From assembly GCF_037893015.1 (NCBI RefSeq), contig NC_133663.1:218887753-218951752 (forward strand): 64,000 nt of DNA. Direction: 5' to 3'. The notes below the pieces were generated by a model. The model had not been told where the DNA came from. It ran no database searches and worked only from the letters and a program-made list of their open reading frames with translations. Positions 24,260-36,849 of this stretch are shown in pieces. The position numbers were made by a program, and so were the translations under genes. This stretch comes from Macrotis lagotis. Taxonomy: Eukaryota; Chordata; Mammalia; Peramelemorphia; Peramelidae. Positions within the stretch are counted from its first letter, which is position 1. The number at the start of each line of letters is the position of its first letter.

Positions 24260-25050
24260 TGCTTATAACATTTCTATCCTGTCTTTAATGACTCCCAAAA
24301 TGAACTCTATGAATGTATTTTGGAAATAGTCTATGCTCTTTATTTAATTTTTACTTAGTCACACACTATTTTATTGACTACAAAAGATAGAAACCACTAT
24401 ATACCATTTCTACCATGTTTGTTTTCTTCTACAGTTTTGTTATTTCTCCTGAGGATGAAAATTCAAATCATAGAAAATATTTTGTCACCTTTTTTTTCTC
24501 CAACTGGGCACATTTTATTTATTTTACTGCTTTGGTTTTGGAGTGTCTTTAAAACAAAATTGCTTAGCCTTCAGAGGCATCATGATATTTAAGCCAATTC
24601 ACACTCATTTGCTAACAAATGCAATTTTACAAAATATATCTATAGGTGGCTATTGTGATGCTAAATTATTCCTTAGACCTAACTTGCTTGATGACCAAAA
24701 TGTTTTATTCAATTTATTTGTTGTCATATCTTCCTACAAGAATCTAGAAATGATCATCGAATTCATAGAAAAAAAAAATTTTAATTTTGTGGGGTTTTAC
24801 ATCTCCATCATTGAATGAAAGATTTTCAAATATTTTAAATATATCAAATGATCTGTGATATTATGGTTGTAGTACTTTACCCAATGATGCAAATCATACC
24901 CCATCCATGCCTGCCCAATCTGTGCAACTCTGGTTTGGGGTTAAAGAAATATTATATGCATTTGCTGTACATTTGTAATCTAAATTTTGATTTACTCTAA
25001 TGAGACTGACTACACACACATATATGTCCTTAGAGTGAAATCTGGAACTG
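24260..25050. other. Intergenic, nothing recognised
   Basis: AT-rich sequence with chance open frames only. Confidence 0.4.
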
Positions 25051-25055
25051 TATTA

Positions 25056-25060
<5 letters not shown>

Positions 25061-25102
<42 letters not shown>
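25061..25102. repeat. (GT)21 microsatellite
   Basis: A pure GT run of 42 bp. Confidence 0.97.
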
Positions 25103-25103
<1 letters not shown>

Positions 25104-25109
25104 TGCTTT

Positions 25110-28080
25110 ACCTATGCAATCTCTCAGCATAATATGAATGTGTACAGAGATAAAAATTTTAATTCAGGATCACCAATTTTAAAAATTCAGAAAGGGTCCC
25201 CTTTCATTAATGGATTTCAAAAAGAAAAGAAATTCAATAGTGTTAGATCTACAATTCTCCATGTCATGATACTGGGACAAGATTTACACTCCAGGTCTGT
25301 ACAAAACACCAACTTTATTATTATTCATAGTGCCCCAAATTAACAGGTATATCTCTAGATCATCAAATAACAAACAAATTCATGTCAAACATTATGCTTA
25401 AATTCAATTGTAAGTGCAAGGCAAGCTGTTTAGAATCATGAGTGAATTTTGTTTTTGTTACTATATAATTACTAGTTATTTTACACTAGGTGTAATGACC
25501 ACATTTTGTGAAATTTATGTAGGAAACATGAAAGGATATTAATGGACATCCCAGAAAACCAAGCAATAGTTCAAATAAAGGGGGACTGGATGATTTGAAA
25601 TGAAAATAACTTTTATTATAATCAGGAATTTCTTTACATGACTAGAAAAATATTTGTTTAATGAGAAAATTATGGTTTAATATTAAATACATTAAGTTCT
25701 AGTGATATATTTTTTAAATCAAACTGTATTATGAGTATAGGAATGCCTTATATAAAAAATTTTATTATCATAAGTTCAAATATGTTTATGAAAATTATGA
25801 TAAAAGCAGATAATTATATGAAAATACTCTGACAAAACAGTTCTTAAGTATAATTATAGTTTTTTCTCACTTTCCATTTTGTTTTTGCACGATAAATACA
25901 TCATCTTATTACATTTGGTAAACATCAATAATGCATAGAACATTTTCCTTTCAAAAATACTTTATACTTGTTTAACATCATTACTCTCCAAAGGAATGTT
26001 CTAATACAAGTTTATTTCAGAGACAGATAAATATGAAACTGATAACATAACATGCCTAAGACAGGGATAATTATGTTCAAAAGAGCATTCTATTCAATAT
26101 CAGTTATAAATTTCATAGCTGGTATTAATTTTAATCATGTTTACATAAAATTAAGAAATATATAAGCTTTAGACTTTCTTAAAGCTTAATATTTATCTCA
26201 ATCTCTAATTTTTAAAATTTTATTTACTTTTAATGACAATAAAATATTCCCACTTCAAGCAATTTACTTCTCTCTTCAGATGTTTTGAGTATTAAAGAAC
26301 CCAAACAATCTCACATTTATTTACATTTTTTTCACTTCCCTAAAGTATTTAAAACCAGTCCCTAGATCAGATTTAACATTTTAACCCCCTTTTCCAAATC
26401 TGAAGAAGGGAAAACACTTCTTGGTTGTTTCTCTTAGGAGAGATATGTCCTATTATGAAAAATGATTATGATAAAAAATTCAGAGCTAATATAAGATACA
26501 CAAATATCTCATACATTCATGATTAACATGATTTTCTCAGTGACCTCCATATTCTTCCTGGCGTATCAACATATTCCCTTGTTTCATTTTGTGAATTTTT
26601 TTAGCCTTCCAATTTTGATAGCAGGAGAAAAAGCTAGGAAGGAGACTTATGATCAAAATATTCATTATTCCTCATTTTTTAAATATATGGATTAACTTTC
26701 AAAATAAAAAATATTATAAAATGCTTCAACAAAATAATAAGACAATAATTTGTGGTACAAAAATTACATTTTAAAAGGATATCTTCTTTAGTCCCTTTTT
26801 TTTATCAACTCAAGATTTCCAAGACATTTTGTTGACTACTTCTGAGGTTTAACTTTTTTTCTAAAGAATATGACTACAGATTTTCCATTTCTCAGGACAG
26901 AGATTAATTGAAATTTTCTTGCTTAAAACTATAGGTATAGTTAGGTTCATTTTATTTCTTTTCTTTTATAGTTGTGTCTATTTAAAAAATGAAAAGGCAC
27001 GACCAAATTTTAGACTTGTATGTTTATTTAGTCTTTCTACTATAATTTTTTAAACTACATAATTTGGAATATATTTTGGAAAGTACTGAAAACTTCATCT
27101 TGAGATATGAGATTAGAGAAAGGCAGAGACATGTCTTAATTCTTTTTTTAAAGGCAACAATTCTGTTTTATCCATTTTATGGTCAAACTCAAAGCATTCG
27201 TTCCTTTCCTTCCTTTAAAAAAAAAACATGAGACAATATAGTAGGTACATTCAGTGTGTTCCTATCTGATAGGAAGAATGTGATCTTTCTGATTATATTT
27301 GGTGCTTTATCTCAGGAGAGCCTCTAATTCAATGTGGTGGGCTTTAAACACGGATTTCTGTGTATTTTCTGTGAAATTAGATTGTAAGTAAATAAAATTG
27401 GCACTCTATTGTTTGCTGTTCTAGCATAGCCATAAGATGTAATAATGTATGTGTACATATTAATATGTATTTGATGAGACTCTTTAGACAATATTTAAAC
27501 AACCATGTCAAAATTTAAATGGTAGATAGCTTCTACAGTTGCAACATAATCAAAATCAAAGAAATCTTTGGTTATGGCACAAATCTTGCAGACTTTATTG
27601 ATTGCTTGAATACTGAAGAGCACAATTATATAAAGATACCTAGCTTTACCTTTCCAGGTCTCATCTTTCATAGAACTATAATTGACTGTTGCTGAAAACT
27701 GCTTTTGTCCTTATAGAAGGTCATGATAAGTACATTTCTCTGGGAACTTGTCTTTGAAGTATGTTCACCATTAATTATTAATATTAACAAGATACTCATG
27801 TAGTTTTGCAACAGGAAGATAAGACCTCATAGTTTAGGCAAACAAGGAGTTAAACTACTTTTCTTCTTGGGATTCTATCAGCATTTAAAGCTTCAATATT
27901 TATCTTGCACTCAGGTTCCTAACACATACTACATTCTCTTTTCTGGATATAATCACAGTATAATAGAAAGATAATAATAATGAAAGGGTATTTACTATTG
28001 AACCACCAGCCCTAGGGGATCTTACTTATTATCTACTTACCTTAGCAGTGAAGTAGCCCCATAACTTTGAAGGTGGTATT
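25110..28080. other. Intergenic AT-rich stretch, no gene seen
   Basis: About 3 kb of very AT-rich DNA with no recognised repeat. This is the longest run in the window without an obvious transposable element. Confidence 0.45.
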
Positions 28081-28088
28081 GTTTTCAA

Positions 28089-28223
28089 TTTTTTTTTGCA
28101 AGGCAATGGGGGGTTAAGTGGCTTGCCCAAGGCCACACAGCTAGGTAATTATTAAGTGTCTGAGGTCCAATTTGAACTCAGGTACTCCTGACTGCAGGGT
28201 CAGTGCTCTATCCACTGCGCCAC
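28089..28223 (-). mobile_element. WSINE1-type SINE
   Basis: Reverse-complement SINE from TTTTTTTTGCAAGGCAATGG to CCACTGCGCCAC. The outermost head bases are missing. Confidence 0.85.
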
Positions 28224-28239
28224 AACACTATTATGATGC

Positions 28240-28850
28240 TCCATGTAAATTTTCATGTGCTGGCATGCCTTCAAGTTAATAGTGTTATAGAATGCTCAGC
28301 TCTCTACTCTAGGGAGTTTTTATGGTAATCTGCATCACATTTGCCATCTATTTGCTGAAAAAATATGGGGTTTAGCAAAACTACCTGCTGAGCAACATAA
28401 TAAGATTTTTGTACAAAGTACAAATTACTAATTATTATTGTATTTTATTTTTTTATGATTTCCTAAGAGGCATTATCAGGTCTTACAGTTGGAGTAAGCC
28501 TGTTTATTAAGAATAGCGAATAAAATTTACAGTTCTGGTGGTTGAGTTGATGACTTTTTATTTTGCCTTCATGGATACTTTTTATTGTGACAACTTCCTT
28601 CCCACTACAGACCCTTAGGAATTCTGTCTATTCAATTCATTATTGTTTTCATTATACAAAACAATTTACATATTTAGCACAGATCAACATTTTGTTCCCT
28701 GGTTTCACCATAGTCCTGCTGGGTAAATTGAAATATTTAGTTAGACTAATTTAGTCTAGCCAATATCCTATGTTAGTAATAATTAACATCTGGTGAAAAC
28801 ATTTTTATAGGACATTGATATTTTGGAAGGATTTTACGATGAGATTCAGA
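28240..28850. other. Intergenic, nothing recognised
   Basis: AT-rich, no feature recognised. Confidence 0.4.
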
Positions 28851-28884
28851 TCAATTGCGTAGATGAAAAAAAGTCATACACCTA

Positions 28885-29040
28885 CAGGGGAACTTTGAGA
28901 TGTTTGCAGCTCTTTCACCTTACTAATGAGGAAACCAAAGCCCTAAGAGATTAAATGACTTGCTAAGAGTCACACAGTTAGCTGGGGCAAAGATAAAATT
29001 TGAACTCAGGTCTCCTCATTCCATCTCTGTTATTAACTAG
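28885..29040 (-). repeat. MAR/CORE-type SINE
   Basis: ACTAATGAGGAAACCAAAGC then GTCACACAGTTAGCTGGGG then TTTGAACTCAGGTCTCCTC is the reverse complement of a CORE-SINE. Confidence 0.65.
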
Positions 29041-29274
29041 CTACCAGATTTTGAGCAAATCAAATACCTGAAATGTACCTGTTTCCTAATTTTTAAAATG
29101 TTTTCATTCTATTTGCCATTTTTAATTTTCTATATGCTGTGTCAAAAAATGCAGAGGTAGTCAAACACATAAAAAGCTCATTGTCTAAAATACTTAATAT
29201 TGGATCTGGAAAATGCTTTAAACCTAAGAATTATAAGGTTGAGAGAGTAAGATTTGCCAACCTCTTTTAAAGGT

Positions 29275-29510
29275 CAGAGCCATATAGCATAGTAAATAAA
29301 GAATAAGATCTGAACTCAGGAAGATAGAACTCAAACCTGGCTTCAGACACTTATTAGCTGTGTGACCCTGAGCAACTCACTTAACTGCTGTCTACCTAAG
29401 TTTCCTCATGTATAAAATAGTACCTATCTCAGAGTTGTGAGGATAAAATAAAGTAACATTTGTAAAGCACAATGCAAACCTTAAGGAATTATATAAATGC
29501 AAGCAATTAT
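29275..29510 (+). repeat. MIR-type CORE-SINE, near full length
   Basis: The tRNA-like head (CATATAGCATAGTAAATAAAG), TTAGCTGTGTGACCCTGAGC, GTTTCCTCATGTATAAAATA and GTTGTGAGGATAAAATAAAG occur in the correct order. Confidence 0.75.
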
Positions 29511-29971
29511 TAGTAAAAGATTCTTGTGATGCACAAGTTAAATAAGATTTAAAAGTGTCATTGATTTATCAGAAGAATGCTATTCAAGTCTTAAATATTA
29601 GGATATTATTTTATTACTAATCTACTTTTTTCCAAAGAATTGATGTGAAACTAAAATTGAGAATGGAGCATTCTAAACATGAACAGTTTGTTATATAAGG
29701 TTGAAAAGATAAAGATAAAAGATAACTAGGAAATGTTAGAGTTCTGAAAAGCAATTCTTATTCTCAAAACACTTGTCTATCCCAAATTGATTCAACAACT
29801 CCTCTAGACCATTGAAGATTCTTAATTTCTTCTTTCCCTCACTTATCCTTTCCATCTGACTATAGATCCAAATCTTCCTAAACCTAATTTCCATTTCAAA
29901 GCTTTCCCTTCTACCCTAGTCCAGCTACCCTCTCCATTTGTTTTTTCTCATCATTCTCCACTGAAGTTATC

Positions 29972-30059
29972 CTTTTTTTTTCTTTTGCAAGGCAATTGGG
30001 TTAAGTAACTTGCCCAAAATTACACAGCTAGATAATCATTAAGTGTATCTGAGATCACA
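29972..30059 (-). mobile_element. WSINE1-type SINE, 5'-truncated
   Basis: Only the 3' part of the SINE is present (reverse complement). It stops at GAGATCACA and is followed by a short tandem duplication (30066-30088). Confidence 0.75.
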
Positions 30060-30149
30060 TTTGTTCGGATTTTTGATCGGATTTTTGTTCCCAGTCTTCA
30101 TACATTGTTTAAAGACCTTGCTCCAACAATCTTTATTCTTTCTATACCC

Positions 30150-30380
30150 TTAGGAGTACTGAATTTGGAGGCAGGAGGAACTGGGTTCAAGTCCTATCTA
30201 CAAAACTTGCAAGTTGCTTAGCTTCTCTCTTAGTTTCCTCATCCATAAAATAGGGATAATAATATTAGTCATTCCTATTTTTAAGGGTTGTTGTGAGGCT
30301 CAAATGAGATCATGCATGTACTCTGCAAATCTTAAAATTATATAAATGGAAATTATTGTTATTATTATCTTCAATCTTTC
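30150..30380 (+). repeat. CORE-type SINE
   Basis: GAATTTGGAGGCAGGAGGAA, TTAGTTTCCTCATCCATAAA and GGGTTGTTGTGAGGCTCAAA occur in order. Confidence 0.7.
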
Positions 30381-30649
30381 CCTATCTTCTGTCTGCAGTT
30401 AGACTAGTCTTCATTTTCTTCTGAGTCAAATTCATGAAAAAACTGCCTATATCCAATGCCTCTACCTTTTCCATGAATTAGCCTTTTCTGACATTTTGTA
30501 AGCTGATTTCCATCTCTAAAACTCTCTTGTATCATTATTTACCTTCTAATACACAATGACCTTTTTTTCAGTTTTCAACAAGTATTTAAGTGCCTAAAAT
30601 ATCCCAATTAACAAGTGCCTTTGCTTCAACCTTTCTCCATCCCTTCATC

Positions 30650-30802
30650 CTTTTTTTTTAGATTTTTGCAAGGCAAATGGGGTTAAGTGGCTTGCCCAAG
30701 GCCACACAGCTAGGTAATTATTAAGTGTCTGAGACCAGATTTGAACCCAGGTACTCCTGACTCCAGGGCCAGTGCTTTGTCCACTGTGCCACCTAGCCAC
30801 CC
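30650..30802 (-). mobile_element. WSINE1-type SINE, full length, with TSD
   Basis: The young SINE is flanked by a perfect 13-bp duplication, CCATCCCTTCATC, at 30637-30649 and 30803-30815. Confidence 0.93.
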
Positions 30803-30843
30803 CCATCCCTTCATCTTTAGTCCTGTTGTCAATACATAAGTAC

Positions 30844-30898
30844 AGGGGCGGCTAGGTGGCGCAGTGGATAGAGCACCCCATTGCCTTGCAAAAAAAAA
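30844..30898 (+). mobile_element. 55-bp internally deleted SINE with TSD
   Basis: The SINE head (GGGGCGGCTAGGTGGCGC to GAGCACC) is joined directly to the SINE tail (CCATTGCCTTGCAAAAAAAA). About 100 bp of body are absent. The flanks ATACATAAGTAC (30832-30843) and ATACATAAATAC (30899-30910) form a 12-bp duplication with one mismatch. Confidence 0.85.
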
Positions 30899-30909
30899 AT
30901 ACATAAATA

Positions 30910-31165
30910 CATGCTGCCTTCATTAAGATCTGCCTGAACATTTGCCTCACAGTAGGTTTTTCTGTCTTCTCTCCTCTCCTACAATCCATCCTTTACACTA
31001 CTGCTGGGAGGACCTTCTTTATGCACAGACATGTAATTGTATCACTTCTCTTTATTTGTATGGTCATGTAACTTCACTGCATTCATATGGTTATATGTAT
31101 TATCTTATGCAATATACTGATATATGTCTATTAACATTTACCTGACCACAGCATATAATATTGAA
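30910..31165. other. Intergenic, nothing recognised
   Basis: No feature recognised; possibly more LINE relic. Confidence 0.35.
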
Positions 31166-31169
31166 GGAA

Positions 31170-31345
31170 GAGATATCATGGGATCACAAGTTAGAGCTGG
31201 AAGGGACCCTAGAGGTCATCTAGTCGAATTCCCTTATTTCACAAGTTTGGAAACCGAGGTCTAGATAAATTAAATGATTTACCCAAAGTTACATAAGCGA
31301 TAAATGATTGAGGTGGGTTTTGAACCCCAATCTCAGTACTCTTCC
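31170..31345 (-). repeat. MAR1-type SINE
   Basis: TTAGAGCTGGAAGGGACCCT, TAGAGGTCATCTAGTCGAAT and TTTCACAAGTTTGGAAACCG occur in the expected reverse-complement order. Confidence 0.75.
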
Positions 31346-31589
31346 TGATAAATAATGTTGTTTCTTAAGGTGAACCTAGAGACAATGAGATGAATTTAGG
31401 AAGCTATAAAATATAATATAGAGAGACAATTAATTAGGAAGTTATAAAATATAAATATCAAATATATAACATAAAAGAGGAGATAAAACTGCTTAAATCT
31501 GGAGACAGAATAGAAAAGAGAGGTTGAATCTGAAAGATATTGCAGAGATTGAATTGATGGGGTTTGATGATTATCTGCAAAATGAGTAA

Positions 31590-31730
31590 GAGAGGTGGCA
31601 CAGTGGATAGAATACCAGCCCTGGATTCAAGAGGACCTGAGTTCATATCCAGACTCGGCCATTTATTATTACTTAGCTATGTGACCTTGGGCAAGTCACT
31701 TAAGCTCATTGCCTTGCAGAAACCAAAAAA
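31590..31730 (+). mobile_element. WSINE1-type SINE, 5' bases missing
   Basis: AGGTGGCACAGTGGATAGAA through ATTGCCTTGCAGAAACC. It is a moderately diverged copy. Confidence 0.85.
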
Positions 31731-31874
31731 AATCAGTATGAGAGCTGAAAATAACTGAACACAGGTGACTGGAAAATGGTGACATCATTAATAGAAATAG
31801 GAGACTCAAGAAAAAGGACAAATTTGAAGTGGAAAAGAGTTAAGTACAATTTAACATATATATGTACATATATA

Positions 31875-31915
31875 TGTGTGTGTGTGTGTGTGTGTGTATG
31901 TGCATGTGTGTGTGT
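31875..31915. repeat. (TG)n microsatellite
   Basis: A TG run with one TATG/CATG interruption. Confidence 0.93.
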
Positions 31916-32318
31916 TGCCTTAGTTTAATTTTTTGCCCACATATATCTAAGCATGGCTTTTAGGTCTACTTTCTGTTCTCCAGTTTATTCACCTTCCTAT
32001 TCTCTCAGATGAATAGGGATAGATCAAAGCTGATATTTTGCTTAGACACCAGGAAGTTTTGTCCAGGGAAGCAGGGCTCGATTAGATCAAAAGGACATCT
32101 TTATTCCCTACTACAGAATACTAATCCATATGTTAGAGAAGAAGTGAGAGAGAGAGAGAGAGAAGAACTAGTCCTCAGAGACTAGAAGACTTGATTTCAA
32201 AAATAGAGACAGAAATGGAATAGTGTCACATTCATTTGGAATGCTAACTTGTTTAGCTACAGTGTCAAATGAATGGAGGAGAGTATAGATTTGCAATTTC
32301 ATATGCAATAATAATTTT

Positions 32319-32482
32319 GCTTGTTTGTTTGTTTTTTAGGTTTTTGCAAGGCAAATGGGGCCAAGTGGCTTGCCCAAGGCCACACAGCTAGGCAATCACC
32401 AAGTGTCTGAGACCGGACTTGAACCCAGGTACTCCTGACTCCAAGGCCGGTGCTTTATCCACCACACCACTTAACCACCCCT
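32319..32482 (-). mobile_element. WSINE1-type SINE, full length, with TSD
   Basis: The flanks GCAATAATAATTTT (32305-32318) and GCAATAATCATTTT (32483-32496) differ at one base. Confidence 0.92.
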
Positions 32483-32519
32483 GCAATAATCATTTTATGG
32501 GAATGCTTGTTTGATTTAA

Positions 32520-33940
32520 AAATTAAAAAGAAAATAAAGAAAAATTAAAAAGAAAAAGAATTTTATATTCCATCAGCAGGCTGGATAGTGACAGAAGAAT
32601 TCCAGTCAAGCCCTTTAGAGGAAATTGCTTTGCAAGAGAAATAAATAGAATTCCTCAATCTCCCACCTCATTCCTGTCCCAGGTGTCTAACTAAGTTCCA
32701 AAGATTCATCAAACTTTCCACACCTGTTACTCAGTGGGAGTAGCAGAGTTCACCAGAGCAATAGTGATAAATGATAGAGTGCCTATAAATAGTCACATAA
32801 AAATGACAAAAGCTCCAGTGAGCATGACCCCCATGACAGATAAAAGTGCTGGCTATGGATTGCTAATGCAAAGGTACTCATTCCTGTAGCCTAGTAGAAA
32901 ATACCTAAACAACAAAATGAGAAAAGAACTTCCAAAAGCCAAGATCTTCAAAGTACCACTTTGTCATATGTGATCTCATCACATGCACCAAATATCCTTT
33001 GTAAGTCTGAGGCCACTCATCCCAGAGCCCTTTTATGATCAAATGGCAAGTAAGTCTCCAATCTGGAGGAAATATTTTATACTAACTGTTCATACTATAC
33101 TCAGTAAATCTTCTCTCTAAAAGAAAATTGAGGCTACTAGCTGATAAGCAATTGCAAGTAACCCTGTAGGAGTTCATGATTAATAGAAATAGAAACTCAA
33201 ACTCTCTGGGTTCCCCTTAGGATTCTGAGCAGGAATTGAGAGAGCTGAATCATTAGTCTGTTTAACATTTATTAAGTGATTTCCAGGAGTGATTCCAGAG
33301 GGAATATAGTACTGAAAAAGAATTCTCTGTACAAGAAGGATGTCAAATACATCATACTGTAGCCTGCAGAACTCCTTAGTGTGGCAGTACCAGGTTAAAA
33401 TGTAGTTGAGAAATGATTAACAAAAGAAATAAAAATATAATTAAATGTTAATCTTAATTAGCATAAAGTTAATTAGATAATGTAAATTTGAAGTTTTCTA
33501 AATCAATATGCATCTGTTTCTATTTGAGTTTGACATCATTGGTTTACAATATGTCCAAAAGTTATCATTCATTTACTTCTTGAGAAGATGCCGACTGCTT
33601 CCTTAAGAAGCCCATTCTACTTCTGAATTGTTTTGCTTGCGACTAAGTCTTCTTATCTCTGCTGGCTCAGAAGTGCAATGGCTCCTCATGCACACCAATA
33701 CTGGTGGACATGAAAGCTTTGATCTGTTCCATTTCTGACCTCCTTATGCAGCCTGGTAGCCTCTCATCTTGTCTCTACTCCCAGGTGTACCAGGCAGTAT
33801 GTATATCCAGTCAGTGTTAACCCTACTATTATTCATAACTAATGAGTTCACTCAATTCAGCCTCTTACTAGCAGCGTCACAAAGGTGGGCAACAGTCTTA
33901 ATTGCTAGGAGTTTCTTCCAGATATAAAGCTAAATTTACC
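32520..33940. other. Intergenic, nothing recognised
   Basis: Somewhat less AT-rich, single-copy-looking DNA. No exon with splice signals or repeat was recognised. Confidence 0.4.
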
Positions 33941-35400
33941 TCTTCACAACTTCTAGTCGTTGTTTCTAGTTCTGCCTCCTATAGCCATAAAGAGTAAATC
34001 TTATTCTCTTTCCAAGTGACAGCCCTTCAAAAATCTGATGATATCTACCATATCCTCCCTAAATCAGGGGAGCAATTAGGATAGAAACCAAATTGTAAGA
34101 CGTTAAGAAGGAATTGCTTACTGAGCAAGAGAAGGCATTTAACACTGACCTTTGTTCCTCCCCAAGAATTTGCCTGTGAAATAAGGCAAGAAGAGGAAAC
34201 AGTAGAATGGGGAAGCCTTTATCATGATTGAGGAGATAGAAACTTGCCTGTTTATAGGCAGAAAGGAACCAGTGGTGAGACTGAAGGTGAAGATGCATGA
34301 AAGATGGGATAATTGCAGGAGCAAAGTTCTGAGATTGTAGGGAATGGGATCAAAGGACAGGTAAAAGGATTAGTCTAAATTGGAAATATAAACAGGAAGA
34401 GGATAGAAAAGATTGATAAAGCCAAGAAGGCTTGAGGAATGGATGAGGATTCTCATGTCATGTAGGATGGCTTCAATATTTTTAATGAAGTAAAGGGCTA
34501 AATTGTCTGCTTTAAATATGGGGACTGGAAATGGTAGAAGAGGAGGATTGGAATAAACATTAGATGATGAGATAAGAAGTCAGTAAGGGTAGAAAAGAAC
34601 TGTTGAGCAACAGCAAGGATAAGCTGAGATTTTTTATCATGAATTCATTAATGTATAGAATAATTTCAGTTGTTTGAGTTTCTCTAGTAATATTAAGTAG
34701 CAAGAACAGAGGAATCAGATGGGTATTCTAGGGTATTAAGAAATGAAACATAAAAATGGCAAGTCCTGGGAACCAAGCATGAAGAAAGTAAAGTCTGAGT
34801 GAGGAGAGAGGGACCTAGAAAATAAGGAGAAGAGAAAAATTTTTAAGGATAATAGTTACAATAAGTGCAAAGAGTAAGAGCATAGGAAACAGATTTAGAG
34901 CAGCAACTGACTTTATTATATTTATTCATTTATCACAATCCTATCATTTACAGATGAGAAACTGAGGCCTATAAAGTGTGTTAAGCACCTTGCCTAAGAT
35001 TCTCACAGATTTTCTGACTCCAAATTCAATGCTTTATTTTTTTTTTGCCACATCCTTCTACCTCCAGTTTACTGGGAATGTGATTAGAAGAAAAATCAAA
35101 TTGTCTTGTTAGAGAATTGAAGGTGTTGTTTGTAAATTGTCCTTCCCTTCCCCCCAGTAGGCAAGGTGGACCCAATTTGGAGGATTTGGGGAAGGATATA
35201 CTTGAAAGCTGCATGAGCTGAGAGGGCATGGAAGACTATGGTATACAGAGAGAATCACATCAGATGAATACTAATTAGAATTTGAGTAGGGGTCCTCACT
35301 CATTAAATCAACTTTCTCAGTTGTGAAGATGAATACTTAATTTCCTAATGATTATGTCAAAGACGGGACTATATCTGAGAAATGATTATAAAAGAATGGC
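33940..35400 (-). mobile_element. CR1/L3 LINE relic
   Basis: The block at 33960-34060 (CTAGTTCTGCCTCCTATAGC, GTGACAGCCCTTCAAAAATC, CATATCCTCCCTAAATC) resembles the reverse complement of a CR1-family 3' end. The purine-rich block from 34070 resembles the reverse complement of the L3 coding region upstream of the polymerase. The orientation is the same but order and borders are unclear, so these could be two insertions. Confidence 0.45.
34915..35045 (-). repeat. MIR-type SINE relic
   Basis: TTTACAGATGAGAAACTGAGGCC is followed by a short diverged remainder. Confidence 0.55.
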
Positions 35401-36540
35401 ATGGAAGTGGGAGAGGATAAAAAGGAGTATGTTCATACCTTCTCCTCGCTCTATACTTTGAGCAGAGTAGGAGTTGCCTTCAGGAGCAAGGAATATAAGA
35501 AGTAGAGTCCTCAATAACCAAATAAACCAAATAACCAAATAAAAGTATAGATGAAATCCATCTGAGTTGGTACCCCTTCCAAAGATACAGAAGATAGTAG
35601 ATGATAAAATCACTTGCACAATCATAGTAAGCTAGCTTGAGGCCCTCCACCCTTGTTTTTTCTTATCTTGGTGACCAAGCCCTGTGCGGTGGTGACTCTT
35701 CTGCATGGAAAGTCCCAATTTTTGTACCTCTGGAATAAGTAAATGACCAAATTATGACCATTTAGTCAGGATGTAAAGCCTGAACCACCTCCACATGCCT
35801 AACTTAAGAAGTAGCCTATCTTCTGATCTTCTCCTGACCACTTTGTCAGTGGAAATGCCCCATGCTTCACCCAATCTTTGATTCCCCCTCAAGAGCAAAA
35901 TTTTTCAACCAATTAAATTCTCTATTTCAGCATGCTTCTTTTGCATTTTTGAGTATCAAGCCCAGAAGGAGGAAGTATCTCAAATTGTGAGGAAGATTTG
36001 AGATCCATTTCAATAGAGAGAACCATGGGATCATTTAACAAAGTGTCATTGGTTTAGAGCTCTATTTCTATCTCTTTTATTGTAGGTGGGACACTTTTCA
36101 ATCATTTAAAAAAAATTGTAAAGATCGGAGAGGCGTTAATACATGTAAAGAGTACTTTAGTGTTTTTAATATAACAAACACAAGCACTTTAAAGTGTTGT
36201 ATGGTATCTATTATATGGGTCTTTAATTATTAATATTCTTTGGTTACATTTTTTGATTCTGTGAAATTTTCCTCAAAATTTCTGGTTTATTCTTCAACTT
36301 TAAAATCTCATGCTAGGGTTATCATCTCAAAAGTCCATATGCTACATGAGAGAAGATATCACATATACATAGATATTCAAAAGATAAGAAAGGGAGTTAT
36401 TGGGATGAAGGAAGGGGAGTGAAAAGATGGGCAAAGACCCAGATAAACAACTTCAGGAAAATCTGGGGAGAGGACACTTTTTCAATAGCTAGAGAGGAAT
36501 TCAGGGAAAAAACAAAAAAGGAGGTAGTACCTGAACTGAA
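35400..36540. other. Intergenic, nothing recognised
   Basis: Contains a short tandem of AACCAAATA units at about 35516-35542. No gene seen. Confidence 0.4.
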
Positions 36541-36559
36541 ACCTAAAGGGAGATTTTTA

Positions 36560-36808
36560 TTGTTCAGGTATGTCTGACTTTTTGTGACCCATTTAAGTCT
36601 TGGGTTGGTTGTTTTTTTTTTTTGGCAAAGACACTTCAGTGGTTTGTCATTTCCTTCTCCAGCTAATTTTATAGATGATGAGACTGATGCAAATTGGGTT
36701 AAGTGATTTTCCCAGTCACACAATTAGTTAAGTGTCTTGAGGCCATATTTTAAAACAAGCCTTCATAATTTCAGGCCTATTCTATCCACCCATACACTTA
36801 GCTGCCCT
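36560..36808 (-). repeat. Marsupial SINE1-type element, diverged
   Basis: TGACTTTTTGTGACCCATTT, GGCAAAGACACTTCAGTGG, TTTGTCATTTCCTTCTCCAG and a tRNA-like head ending CTTAGCTGCCC define a longer SINE family than WSINE1. The same family is at 44005-44235 on the other strand. Confidence 0.7.
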
Positions 36809-36849
36809 TGAAGCATAAGTCATTGTTGAGAAAAGAGAAATTCCAAAAG

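Larger units (their letters stand above)
29760..30610 (+). mobile_element. CR1/L3 LINE relic (upstream of RT), split by SINEs
   Basis: Two diverged pyrimidine-rich blocks (about 29760-29968 and 30380-30610, the latter with CAAATTCATGAAAAAACTGC and TGCCTCTACC) resemble the coding strand of L3 ahead of its reverse transcriptase motifs. SINEs at 29972-30059 and 30150-30380 interrupt it. This is tentative. Confidence 0.4.
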
